Of a stretch of 64,000 nt of DNA, positions 29,810 to 40,972 are shown in pieces (the first letter of the stretch is position 1; the number at the start of each line of letters is the position of its first letter). Both the position numbers and the translations under genes were made by a program. Source of the stretch: Hysterangium stoloniferum (lineage: Eukaryota > Basidiomycota > Agaricomycetes > Hysterangiales > Hysterangiaceae). Below the pieces are notes generated by a model. It saw nothing but the letters and a program-made list of their open reading frames with translations. It did not search any database and had not been told where the DNA came from. The stretch covers positions 124,001 to 188,000 of the forward strand of contig WHVD01000106.1 of assembly GCA_015178975.1 (NCBI GenBank), written 5' to 3'.

Positions 29810-31240
29810 TATCCCTTTGTAAACATGAAGGAGATGGAGATGGTATTATATGTGTAGACGTAAGACATTCGTAGAATTGTCTTGGGTTTACATCAGCCTC
29901 CCAGGGAACGTCTTGATAAAATCAAGATTTTTTTCTGGTGAGACAGATATGAGACAAAGTCAATGCGCTGCTCCCTCCAGAGTGGGCGTCTGGACTATCT
30001 TCATCATCTGCTGTGACAAACCCACGGGGGTTAAGGTTCATGTGGGGACTCAGCTAGCACAAGTCACAAGCTCACGCCGGGAGAATATCTCAAGAAATAA
30101 AAGAAAAGGAGTCTTGCTATTGAACTCACATAAGGTATATTAGACCCGTGTAAAAAATAATTTTAAACTACGAATAAAAATCCTACGGGACGGGTCCACC
30201 GTGTGACAACCGTCACGCACGCGTCCTTCCATGAATTTGTGCTTAATGAATTATCTTAGCACGGATGTAACAGGTGATTAACTGTTGAAATAGACTCTAG
30301 CGCTCTGGCATAATCAAGCTTGCATGACCATAGTAATCAGTGCCGCTTTACTCTACGTCAAGTTTACCATACCAAGCTGCACCGTACCTTAGAACACGTA
30401 TATCATCGTCACAACCTAATACTAGTCGTAACATATTTAGCTACCGTACTTACAGCACAATACCTCAGTCGAACCACTATTTCGTGTCGACGAAGGTATG
30501 TTACCATTTCCTATCTCCAGTTAAACCAGTTCACTAAATGTACCTTAGACTATTTCGTGTCGACTGAGACTATTTCTTACATTAACCGGGCTCTTGCTCT
30601 AAACCGGTGTTTTCAGGTTGGTTTTATATGTCATTTCAATCCTCGTTTGGTTCGCAGAATCTTAAATGTAAGAATGGGAGCCACTTTTCATGCCCGGCGC
30701 TTCGCAATTATCAAATGCCGACCTCGAAATCCTGCGTGGATCTGGACTAGGAATTAAGCAGATGGACTACGAGGAATTTGAACAAACGATTGTGGCTGAA
30801 GGAGAGGAGGTTGGGACAAGTATGCAAATGAGGCATCAATTTGAAGGGCCTGGGAGCGGATCGGGAGGATGCTGGGATGGTGTATGAATAGTTGGCAGCT
30901 ACCCAGGTAATGCCCCATCGTAGAGGCGATAAGGCACGGTTTTTCTGTACACTTTCGGCCCATTTCACTGATGTCTATCCACGCAGGAATTTCAACCGCT
31001 GTTTGATGATTGATATGGTGAACACGCCATATCTGTGGCATGTAGAAAATTTTCCGGGTCATTTGATCTATCTTGTTTCGTGGTCTTTGTAGAGAGCCAA
31101 CTATAGGTCCCTGCAGCTTAATCCATGATTCTCAAATTGGTGCAATCAAACTTGTGTAATTGTATGATTACTAGTAATTTGTACTTGCCATATCTCAACC
31201 ATAGACTTTACCAAAAATAATTTTCTGGACAGTTCAACAG
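29810..31240. other. Intergenic region with weak frames
   Basis: Plus frames at 29850-30143, 30320-30757 (145 codons) and 30690-30887 exist, but none shows a domain, and two overlap in different frames. The piece 30690-30887 has a protein-like stretch, MDYEEFEQTIVAEGEEVG. No LTR borders are seen. Part of this is the 5' flank of the DUF6533 gene. Confidence 0.35.
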
Positions 31241-31249
31241 CTGTTTGAA

Positions 31250-31608
31250 CCACAGGTGGATAGGAGTTGTGGCCGTCTGATGACATCTTCAAGAGAATTA
31301 GGACAAGGCAAAGGGGCTTTAGAATGAAAGAGGGTAATCTAAGTCAATATTTGAACTGAAGAACTATAGCATACATGATGTGGCTTTTATACAAAAATGT
31401 AATGGATAATCAGAAGGCCAATCAAGGAAGCAAGAAGTTGTGACAGGTCAAGGGAAGCTATAAGGGCAACCTAGGCAGATGCTCTACACTCAAGTGGAGA
31501 ACTGGTAAAGGAATCCAAAGTCAGATAGAAAACTATGTATATACATGACACAGACATACCTGGTGAAGGGGGATCCAAAGAGAAAACTCTAAGGAACCCT
31601 TTGCCAGG
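31250..31608. repeat. Diverged repeat shared with 55.26-55.56 kb
   Basis: Blocks such as AAGTCAATATTTGAACTG (31343) parallel AAATCAATGTTTGAACTG near 55278. The minus-strand translations share a loose order of residues (GFLRVF...SLDPPSP here, GVLFHLG...LPTSQ there). Both copies lie next to copia LTRs. The exact borders and class are unknown. Confidence 0.4.
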
Positions 31609-31990
31609 TGTTGGATGACACTGCAGAATCCTCATTACCATAAGCCTATCAGATGTCACTGTGGAAACCCCTGCTCAACCATTAGAGTCAATCAAGCATA
31701 AATCCAGCATTTATTACTTGGGCATAGACACCCAGTACTATTGGTACCTGGTGACACTCAGACCTGATCAATTTAACAGTATAGATACATATATAAACCA
31801 GTAGGTAGGAGCAAAGTTACCTCAGTCTGTTATAGTATACATATATGTGACTGAGGTAAGTGGAAATCCATGAATACTTGATTGTAAAGTAGCTAACAAC
31901 CTAATGTTAGATATGCTACTAAATACATAAATATAGTCCATTATAGTATATAAATGACTGAGATATGCTACTAGGTCTTACTTTCTAATA
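31609..31990 (+). repeat. Copia 5' LTR, 382 bp
   Basis: It starts TGTTGGATGACAC, contains the CTCAGTCTGTTATAG...GACTGAGGTAAG block also found in the copia LTR at 54811-55196, and ends TTACTTTCTAATA. The U3 part differs strongly from the 54811 copy, so they are different subfamilies and not a pair. A primer site follows immediately. Confidence 0.75.
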
Positions 31991-32001
31991 GGTTATGGGC
32001 C
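31991..32001 (+). other. Copia primer-binding site (initiator tRNA-Met anticodon arm)
   Basis: GGTTATGGGCC directly follows the LTR end. It is complementary to the anticodon arm of initiator tRNA-Met, the internal half-tRNA primer used by Drosophila copia. The same site occurs in minus orientation next to the LTR at 20114. Confidence 0.75.
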
Positions 32002-32400
32002 TATATTTCTAACCAGGACCAACTTCATCAATGTCTTCCTTCCTAAAATGACTACTCCTACTTCTATGGATGCCCTTGCACCCTCTATAACCCTTATTCA
32101 TACCAATGTCACCTATACAGGACCTACAAACTTAAGTCCAACTATTGTCCTTGGCTTTGTGCTGCCAACCTTTTTCTTACCGGAACTGGCCTCTCTGGTT
32201 ATGTCAATGGATGTCTATGATATGGGTACTATTTCTAAAGATCTCCTAAAATGTATCACCCTTGTAGGTTCCCTTGGCAATGATTTTGGGAACATCTGAT
32301 CCATCATCACTTGTGATATTTCTACATCTACTGACTCTAACTGTGAAGAGTCAGGTAATTAACCACTCAGTGTGCAAGCTATATTGACTTGTAACAGTGT
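32002..32400 (+). mobile_element. Copia leader and short ORF, element truncated
   Basis: After the primer site an 83-codon frame (32048-32299) starts MTTPTSMDALAPSITLIHTN and ends NDFGNI. Its place is that of a copia gag N-terminus, but I do not see the later gag blocks. No pol follows; the sequence passes into LTR-T-related DNA. The element was either never autonomous or was truncated by later insertions. Confidence 0.5.
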
Positions 32401-33046
32401 GACAGTGAGATTGACTTATTGGGATAGCAGTAAGTAAATAATATAATAACCAACTACTTAAATGATAGAAGTAGGATTGACCTTCAAGGTGTGATTGACA
32501 AGACAAAGTACTTATAAGTGAATATCAACCTCTAGGTGTGATTGAAGAGATGAAGTACTTAAGAGTGAGGATTGAACTCAAGGTGCAAATAGAGATTACT
32601 TAGTAGTAGAGAGAGAATGAGAGTAATGTCACTACTATAATAAAGGAGTGAACAGCTTGAGGGATGTGTTCCATTAGGCTAAGTTTATCTGTGGAGTCAA
32701 GTTGAGTAGTAGCAGGTGAGCTTCAACTGTTACAATGCGAAGCTTTGCTTACTGTCGAAATATAAGTATGGTAATGTTGATGTTGTTGAGATGGAACTCC
32801 AAACCAGTATTTGCATAATGCAGGTGGTGGTTGTTGGGGTTAAAAGTGTCTTGTCATTGTGACTACTATGTCACTGTTGTGGGCTTGTGGGTGCTTGTGC
32901 ACCCACAAGCATACATGGACCTTTGCACTACTAAATGTGAGATATATCTTGCATTTGGAGTAAAATTAAAATAATATAAAATATGGAAAAAATAAGGAAT
33001 TGAAGCAATACTCAGTTCCCAGAGTATTGCACTGTTTGCAGCCCAT
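32401..33046 (+). repeat. LTR-T-related sequence with long hairpin
   Basis: Blocks match the 3' half of LTR-T (51532-52006): TCAACTGTTACAATG, GTGGTGGTTGTTGGGGTTAAA, and GTGCACCCACAAGCATACA against GTGCACCCACAAGTATACA. It includes a 12-bp stem with a TTGT loop at 32883-32910 (GCTTGTGGGTGC and its complement). Left border unclear. The next LTR-T copy starts at 33047, so two copies abut. Confidence 0.5.
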
Positions 33047-33670
33047 TGTGAAGAGTGGCGGAAGTTCTAACTGTTCTATATACGAAGAATATTGACCATT
33101 TAGGTACAACATGACGATGTATTGACTATCTAAGTCTAATACAGACCAAATGTGTATTGACTGTTTAGTTCAATATGGTTGAGTGAATTAGCTATCTAAA
33201 GTAGAACAGAGAGCTAAAACGAATAAAGGAGAATCAACTGTAAATACGATTCTGAATGACTGTCGAGTGTTGAAGAGAATAATGAGAGAGTCAAATAACA
33301 GAGTAGCATGGATGTAGTCCACGCAGATTGAGATAATGGTTTGAGTTTCGACTAGTATAGTTCAAAGCTCTGATTGCACTAGTAGTTAAAGCCCATCTGT
33401 GACAGTTGAGATGATACCCCAATCACAACTTACAGGACACTAACTGGGTGTCTGCGTAAGTCGTGGTTGCGAGGTAAAAAGTGTCTGAGTTCTAACTACT
33501 GGTGCTAGAATACATAAGTCTGGTGCATATGCGCCCACAAGAGTCAATGTACCGAATGCATAGGTCATCAAACTAATTATATATGTATAATAAAATAGAG
33601 AGAAAGTAGAAATAATAATGGAAATATAGTATGGGCTTATCTAGACTATATTTCCAGAGTATATTTTGCC
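33047..33670 (+). repeat. LTR-T copy, right end degenerate
   Basis: It starts TGTGAAGAGTGGCGGAAG and follows the 10972-11604 copy (in reverse) to TTTCCAGAGTATATTTTG. The expected CTCACA end is replaced by a GTGCCCCCCCCAGG run, and the CCCAT on the left has no match on the right. It is probably truncated or recombined at its right end. Confidence 0.75.
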
Positions 33671-33689
33671 GTGCCCCCCCCAGGTCGAA

Positions 33690-36352
33690 GAGCTATGTCA
33701 AAGAAGGTGTTGAAGGATGCTTGGAACTCCTCCCCATGCATCCTGCGAACAACCTCTGAGGTGCAGGATAGTGTTTCCCCAGGTGAGATGCTTGGTGCGA
33801 AAGGAAAGGGCAATGTCTTCCCATTTCAAAACGTTGTTGGCAGATGTCAACCCATCCAGCTTCTGAATTGAAGAGACTTAATGACCGTAGGCCTTTTGGT
33901 GTGTTCGAATGATGGTGCGAACACGATCAGCAGAGGCATCTGTAATGTGGGTGATGAGAGGGGGCTGGGGGTGTAGTGATGGTGGGGTAGGAGTGGGAAG
34001 TGGTGTGCAGCTTGTGTCTCCACCAGAGGGAAGTCCTCCTGGGGTGTCAGAATCTGACAACAGATGCTCCAACAGGTCCACTAGGTCCACAGCCGAGTGG
34101 ATTGGTGCATGCTCAGGAAGGACACAAGTAGAGTTGACGAGCAGGGACCGAAACATGGAGAGCTCAACCCATTTGATGTCCTCCGCTAAATGCAGCTGTT
34201 CCTTAGGGTCGTTGACATGTAAATAAAGTGCACTCATGCGGTCTGACAGTGTGAGAGACCCGCTATACCCCTGGAGAAGCCCTTTAAGAAGGGGGTGCCG
34301 CAAGGTTGGCCCCAGTCACGTTAGCATGGGTCCACAGTGAAAATGTCGGAGGGGTAGTTAATGGACACATGCATCCACCCTGCCTGTAAGAAACGAGCCA
34401 AGTTGACCATGTCCTGAGAGTGAGGGGGAGAAGGTGGCTGCAGTGGGGGGCTGAAAACGGGGTCGGCCAGGAAGGGGTCAATTGTTAGAGTATGATACTA
34501 CAGCTCTAACATAGTCTATTATGATCTCCATATTTTTCTGATATTTGTAGTATTTTTCCCAGCACTGTAGGTGCAGTATTGAGTGAGTTACCTTAGGTCG
34601 GTACCTCCTGTATAGGTGCTTAGATAAGCACCTAGTAGTATAGTCCACTGTGGGTGTGGGAAAGTCTCCTTAGTGTTTACTTTCCAATCACACTCACAGG
34701 TATGTCTTTACAGTTGAATATACTTAGTGTTTACTTTCCAATCACACTCACAGGGGTGTTCTGCAAAGTGTTATTCAACTGTTTCAACATCAATGGCAAG
34801 GGGCTCATTGGCCCGAACATCAGCCTTCCACTTCACCTTCGCCTTTTTGCTTAAGGGGGGATGCTCCTCGAAGACTTCCATGGCTGGGGGAGGTTCCTTG
34901 AAGACCTCTGTGGCTGGGAGGGGTTCCTCGAAGACATCCATGACTGAGGGAGGCACCTCGAGGACTTCCTGGATAGGGTGATCAACATCCATCATTGTAA
35001 TATCAGGTTGATGAATGGGGCTCCCCAAGGAAACACAAGGTGAGCAGGGAGAGGTGGGCAGTGGACTCCAAGCTGGCAGGGGAACAAGGGAAGTGTCTGA
35101 CACTGTACAGAACAATGGCATCGGGGTAGAGCGGGTGGCAACAAGAGGGTCAGGTGATGTGCAGGGGGGTGGGGTTGGCTGTGGTGCTGGAGAGGGCTTG
35201 GGCGCAGGTGAGGGTGGTTGTATGAGGGAAGGTCCTGTGGAGGGAAGGGGTAAAGGTATAGGGGAAGAGGAGGTGGGTCGGTGGATGGTTCAAGACTTCC
35301 TGGCAGCTCTGAAAAGGGTGTAAAGCACTGCAGTGGGGGCGTGAAAGAAACGGGTGGAGGTGGAGAGAGGTGAGTGGAGCTGGACAGCATTGCAGGGTTG
35401 GCTGGATGATACCCCCTCCAAACTCTGATGGAAGTCGGCAATTTTCGTTCTTGGTTAGGGTCACTCGTGAAGAAGTGAATATTGTCAGGAAGTAAAAAAC
35501 CTTCATGGCAATCAGCACCGAGGTACTTGTCATTGTAGGCAGGGTAGCGTGGGCAGTCATCCTCCGAATCGGATGAGAAATCGATGGGCCCCATCCAGTA
35601 GGTTCATTCCTGGGGCCCACATTGGGAAGGAGGTCTGGGAGGTAGTGCAACTCCGTCCCCACGTCACAATGCAATGCTTTGTAGTTTGATCCTCCGTACT
35701 CTGTCCCAATTGTAGAAGGTGACCCCGTCTTTTCCTTTCTTGCTTTTCTGTCCCACACTCTGAACACATGGCGTCCCCCCATCGCTGCAATCCGTCTCAG
35801 TGAAATCCATCCACTTATGGCCGAGGGGGGGAGCAATGGTTGAAGGGTTGTTGCTTCCTTCCATTCTCCTCCATTCCTACCATGTCCGCTTTGAGGGGAC
35901 ATTATCCCTAGCACCCATCTTTTGCTGTCCTTCTAAGTACTCCTCCCTCCTCTTCCTTTTGAGCATTTTCAGTTCCTCCTGAACCTGCGCTGAGAAAGCC
36001 TCAGACTGCCATTTTTTCCTGATCTCCTCCTCGGTGGAAGGGAAGATACTATGAGTGGGTGGGGGGATTTCACTCCATGTTCCCGAGGGAGCCCCCCAAG
36101 TGTCAGAGGACAGGGGCACAGCTTTTGGAATGGGGTCCGTCTGCATAGGATATGTGGATGAAGAGGCCTCCCCCAAGCACTCGACAATCTCTGTTCGAGG
36201 TGGTGGGGAAGGAGGAACCATTGTTTGGGGTCGAGGTATCCTTGTAAAGTTGGGAAGTCAGGGTCTGGGGGAGGAGTATATGGAGTGAAAACAGTTCTGC
36301 TCCCCAAGTTGGTGGAGGTTCCTGCCGTGTTGTCCTGCATGTTGGAGTGCAT
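33690..36352 (-). pseudogene. Unidentified long Pro-rich ORF cluster
   Basis: Consecutive minus-strand frames run from 36352 to about 33690: FTPYTPPPDPDFPTLQ (36310), a charged helix EEEIRKKWQSEAFSAQVQEE (about 36020), a CSECGTEKQERKRRG patch (about 35770), SSDSEDDCPRYPAYNDKYLG (about 35570) followed by a long Pro/His/Ser region, PSVMDVFEEPLPATEVFKEP tandem blocks (about 34940), then, beyond a solo LTR, MVNLARFLQAGWMHVSINYP and LSDRMSALYLHVNDPKEQL (about 34250), then IQKLDGLTSANNVLKWEDIA after a stop at 33878. Frameshifts separate the blocks. It lies downstream of Ty3-F pol on the same strand. It could be an accessory or gag-like retroelement gene or a host gene. I do not recognise the family. 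Confidence 0.45.
34483..34789. repeat. Solo LTR, 307 bp, TSD TCAAT
   Basis: TGTTAGAGTATGATAC...CTGTTTCAACA is flanked by TCAAT at 34478-34482 and 34790-34794. Inside is a 57-base-period duplication of a block ending CAATCACACTCACAGG (34670-34701 and 34727-34757). Removing the LTR joins ANEPLAID to PFLADPVF in the surrounding ORF, which confirms the borders. Orientation and family are uncertain. Confidence 0.85.
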
Positions 36353-36720
36353 CGACGATCACATCCCAGAATTACCTGTACAGTGCTCGAATATTTTCAG
36401 CACGAGACAACATGGTAGAAGTATTGATAGGTTGGGGTCACGGTATTCTTTTGAAGTTGGGGAACTTGGGTTTGGGTTGTTGTTCCTGCGACATAGTGTA
36501 CTGACTTGTGAGGTTGACATGGAGGGAAGAGACAGGGTGATAAAAATTTCTTTAGTGGATTTACATATTTTATATTAATTTTAAGCTCTGCTCGGTTATT
36601 GAGGTGAAAGGTGGAGGGGGATGAATAGTGAAGAGTAGAGTTGGATGAATAGTGAAGAGTAGAGTTAAAAGTAAGTAAACAGTGTTGTCGTTGTGAGAAG
36701 GTAAAATGGTCATTAGATTC
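36353..36720 (-). other. Leader-like region between Ty3-F pol and the Pro-rich ORFs
   Basis: In minus orientation a pyrimidine-rich stretch with a 20-base direct repeat (ACTCTTCACTATTCATCC, twice, about 36660-36610) precedes an ATG near 36493 (MSQEQQPKPKFPNFKRI). That frame stops soon after, but a similar PNFTRIPRPQ segment recurs near 36240. This suggests a second, broken start of the downstream ORF cluster or an LTR leader. No LTR ends are identified. Confidence 0.35.
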
Positions 36721-37490
36721 TATAAATAGTTTTGTAAGCTCTGAGAAGAGTGGGGGCATTACAAAGGTCGTTGCCATTTAACCAGGTGTCCTCTTCTGGT
36801 CCATATCCTTTCCATTGAATGTGGAAAAGGAGTCAATTTCAATGCTTTTTGTGTCCTACTATAGCCTCTACTTTGTACTCCTTGTCATTACAGTCTAGTT
36901 CCCGAGGATTTTCAAGTAGCACCCTTGATCCAAATTCCTTGGGGGAGAGATGGTACTTTTTAAGATGGTCTCAGTTGATCACTGGGTGGTAGGTATGAGC
37001 CACCACCTGAGTCCATTTAGACCATTCCTCTTTCGAAGAAGCACAGTATGCTCTGAGCATTTGCTCAATGATAGCATTGGTGTTCTCCATTTGATTGTCA
37101 GTTTGAGGATGATGGGATAAGGATACTGCGAGGGCACTTCCATATACTTTGCAGACCTCTCTCCAGAACCTACAGGTCCATCTCTTGTCTCAATCACAGA
37201 TTATCCTTGAGGGTAGGCCGAAGGGAGCAGCTACTTTATTCACAAAGATTTGCGTGAATCCTTCTGCAGATAGATCCGAGGTTGTGGGCTCACAAATTAA
37301 AAAATGCATGAGTTTATCCACAGCGACAAAGATGGCTGAGTGAGCCTCTGCAGAAGGAGGCAATCCGGTAATCAGGTCCATTGAGACAAACTCAAATGGC
37401 CTTAAGGGTACATCTGTGGGTCAAAGAGCTCCTTGTCGGGTGGAATGATCAACCTTAGTTTTTTGGCATATGTCACAGCTGCGAGCATAC

Positions 37491-38090
37491 ACCATGCAGT
37501 CCTTCAACATCCTTGGGCAGAAAAACCAGTCCTTCATCAGCTGGACCAGTCTGTGACCACCTGCATGAGCTCCTTCGAAGGGGTTGTCATGTATCAATTT
37601 GAGTATGGTTGACATCATGCTGCTAGGTATGCAGATTCGACTTTTCCAGTCCAAATCTCGAAAGAACAATAGCTCATTCTTGCTGATGAAATAATGCGAA
37701 GGGGTAGCTACCATGTTTGGGGAAATGGGATCGGCAGCGTAATGATTTCTGAAAGTGGGATCTTTCTGATATCCATTGTGAAGTTTTCACAGTTGCGAGC
37801 ATACACCATGCAGTCCTTCAACATCCTCGGGCAGAAAAACCGGTCCTTCATCAGTTGGAAAAGTCTGTGACCACCTGCATGAGCTCCTTTGAAGGGGTTG
37901 TCATGTATCAATTTGAGTATGGTTGACATCATGCTGCTAGGTATGCAGATTCGACTTTTCCAGTCCAAATCTCGAAAGAACAATAGCTTATTCTTGCCAA
38001 TGAAATAGTGTGAAGGGGTGGCTACCATATTTGGGGAAATGGGATCAGTGGCATAATGATTTCTGATATCCATTGCGAAGTTCCTTAGCA
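37491..38090 (-). repeat. 304-bp tandem duplication inside Ty3-F integrase
   Basis: The block starting GCGAGCATACACCATGCAGT at 37491 recurs from 37795 with scattered substitutions. Both copies encode the same zinc-domain segment (LDWKSRICIPSSMMSTILKL). Because 304 is not a multiple of three, the duplication shifts the frame. The divergence shows that it is not recent. Confidence 0.88.
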
Positions 38091-38202
38091 TAATTCTCAT
38101 CGATTTCCATAAGCAATTGGGGGTTCAAGAGAGTAAAGTTTGCCTTGTCAATTTCATAGTTTCTGGGGAGGTTGTGCAAATCTCATTTCATTTGGGGGAC
38201 CT

Positions 38203-39271
38203 TGTTAAGTTCCCGAACAAAGCTCCACAGATAATCCCGTGGAGGTTTCTCCGGTAACTATATTCCAAACACACTTTCCGGGTAATAGTCCCATGGGCTC
38301 CCCGGGTAATAGGTCCGGGGAGTTTCCGGGAATATTAGTAGTACAAGGTAGTGTCATATCAGAATAGTTACCAGAGAATGGGTACGACTGAGATGGACTT
38401 GGCTTCAGCTTATAGGCTGCACCCTTGTACACTCATTCGGGTGTCCATATCTCGAACTGACAGAATGCATGCAAGGAGATATAGATTCCGGAGTTCCCGT
38501 GGGAGTTCCGGGAATCGAGTGTGCAGACAGACAAGAGGACTAGAGACTGGGATTGAAGGGAAACTTGTTCAAGGGTCAAACTTGTTTGTGGGAAAACTTG
38601 TTCGAGATTGAAACTGGATTCTAAGTACATGAATATAGCAGACTTATATAGACTGTGAAATGTAATAATACCAAATCCGGTATTAATGAGAGGCAGAACT
38701 ATTAAACATAAAACAAAACAAGTAAATACTAAACTGGGAATTAGGGACGGAATGGAACAGGAGCGGAGAATGAATCATGACAGGTCATTTAACCATAACT
38801 GGAGCGGGGCTCAGTTAGAGGGGTTCCGGAAGTCCGGTCAGAGTCCGGTGACTTGGTGCATTAGTGTCGGGTATAGACAGGTTTGATGTGCAGGAGGTCC
38901 AGTGGAGTCCGGTGGGTTTTCCAATGACTGGTGTGTGAGACGCAGAGACAGGTCATAACAGGAGCGGGGTTCTATGCTCTGTTAGAGGGGTTCCAGGAGT
39001 CCGGTCAGAGTCCGGTGACTGGTACATAAGACACAGTGTGTCGGGTGTATGTAGGGTGGAGTCCAGAGTCCGGAGGAGTCTGAGGACTGGTGTATGAGAC
39101 ATAGAGGGTTAGGTGCAGACAGGTGGGGTGCTTATAGAGAGTCAGGCATAAACGAGTTGATGTGCAGGCTCCAGTGGGAACTCCGGTTGTAACTATACAA
39201 TATAGAGGGTCGGGAGCATGTAGGACGGGGTCCGGGGGCCCGGAGGCCGGCGGGTTTTCCAGTTCCTGACA
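38203..39271 (-). repeat. Large solo LTR, 1,069 bp, TSD GACCT
   Basis: TGTTAAGTTCCCG...AGTTCCTGACA is flanked by GACCT at 38198-38202 and 39272-39276. It contains the conserved U5 block (38398-38430, minus) and a block resembling the Ty3-B LTR core (GACTTATATAGACTG, 38640). It interrupts Ty3-F pol between RNase H and integrase. No internal sequence of its own family is evident in the window. In U5 the conserved block lies about 200 bases from the LTR end, farther than in the other families. Confidence 0.9.
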
Positions 39272-40972
39272 GACCTCTTCCATCATTCCAATTGGTTCAA
39301 CTAACTCGTGATGAGTGAGAAAGATGGCTTTTCCACTGGTTTGTTCTCCCATAATGTCTCATTGTCATTCCAGTTGTAAGAATCCACTACGATTGGTAAG
39401 AGGTCGTCTCTTGTGGGACTAGCACAGTCAGGTGCTCAAGGGAGCCTAGACAGTGGGTCAACATTGCTGTGTATCCGTCCCACTCAATGTAGGATTTCCA
39501 GACCGGGGTATGCAGTGTATACCATCCCCCATGTGGCCAGTTGACAATTGGTATTCTTGTAAGATCTGGCCCATTGTAACGCCATATGGTCAGTGATCAG
39601 AAGGATATGTTCTCCCTCGATAAAGGGCTGGAAATGGACTAGTCCCTCCTTAGCAGCTAACACCTCTCACTCTGTGGCTGAGTAATTACATTCTGCTTTC
39701 TTGAGTATGCGGCTCCAATAGGCGATGATGCGCTCAACAGTGACACTGGTGTCATCAAAATCTGAGGCCCAGGAATCCGCCCAAGTGAATTCTGGCACCT
39801 TGGTTTTATAATGAGTGACAAAAATGGGCATGTCGTGAGATTGATTGAAGGCTGATCTTGTTTGGGTGTAGATTTTGGTATCTTTTAGATCCTTGAGCAT
39901 CATTTTCTTTATTTGTTGGAGGCAACATCCGAGCATGAAGTCCGAAGCATCCGTGTATAGCTGACAAGGCATGCCACTTGCGGGGTGTTTGAGTACTGGA
40001 GCAGAGCTCACTGCAACCTTGATGTCTTCAAAAGCTCAGATGTGTTCAGAATCCCAAGTCCAATGGACTCCTTTCTTTAAGAGGTTGAAGAGCAGAGCAA
40101 CTGTCCAGGAATAAAATGGTATGTAAGTGGAGAAGTACAGAACCATCCCAAGGAAATGTTGAAGATCTGCTATCTTGGTAGGTGTAGCTAGTTCTAGTAT
40201 GGCAGTGACCTTTTCTTGATGGGTCAAAAAACCGAGTCTAGACACCTTATGTCCTAGTAATAGAATTGAGTTATACCCAACATAGCACTTTTTGGGTGAG
40301 AGAGTGATTCCCGCTGCAATTATGGCTTGTAGGACCTGGTCTAAATGCTCTAAATGATCATCCCACGTCTTCAAAAAGATCATGATGTCGTCAATATAAA
40401 CTAGGCAGAATATCCATAACTAAGGTGCAAGTACAGTTTGCATAACTCTCTGGAATATAGAGGGTCCATTACGAAGTCCAAAGGGCATTCTCCTGAATTG
40501 CCACAGTCCTTGATGGGATCTGAAGGCAGTCTTCAGTTTGTCTTCATCTAACATTTCGAGTTGGGTAAAGCCAGCTAATGCGTCAAAGGAAAATAGGATG
40601 TTGGATCCTGAAAGCACTTGCATGATTTCAGACTGGCGTGGCAACAGGAATTCATTGGGAACTGTTAGGCTGTTCAACTTCCTATAGTCAATCACCATGG
40701 TTTGATTACTCCCTGTTGAAACCAAGTATCCATTTGTTCATCAATGACCTTCCTATTGGCTGGGGAAGTTGGAAACATTGGCATTGAAATAGGTTGTGCA
40801 CCTTCTTTCAATGGGACTTTGACTTTGACGTCTGCTTGTCCTAAACACCCGTCTACTCCAAAGGCTTGGACATTATTAGTCAATACTGACTCCAAGTGAG
40901 AGGAGACATCAGTAGGAATGTCAGGTCCTAAGTTAACCAACTTATGTAGGTCCTCCGCATGGTCGACATGGT

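Larger units (their letters stand above)
36720..40972 (-). pseudogene. Ty3-F pol (distinct chromovirus lineage), split by a solo LTR
   Basis: In minus orientation: RT entry (PISMPMFPTSPANRKVIDEQ, about 40800), MVIDYRKLNSL (40725), RRMPFGLRNGPSIFQ, YIDDIMIF (about 40395), RNase H (LYTDASDFMLGCCLQQ, about 39950), then a 1,069-bp solo LTR, integrase HHCC (HAGGHRLVQLMKDWFFCP...CDICQ, 37714-37421), the integrase core (MDLITGLPPSAEAHSAIFVA, 37381) and chromodomain (WKGYGPEEDTW, 36813-36781). It differs clearly from Ty3-A, -B and -E. A 304-bp tandem duplication affects the HHCC region. Gag and protease are lost at the junction with Ty3-E (about 40972). Many frameshifts; inactive. Confidence 0.85.
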
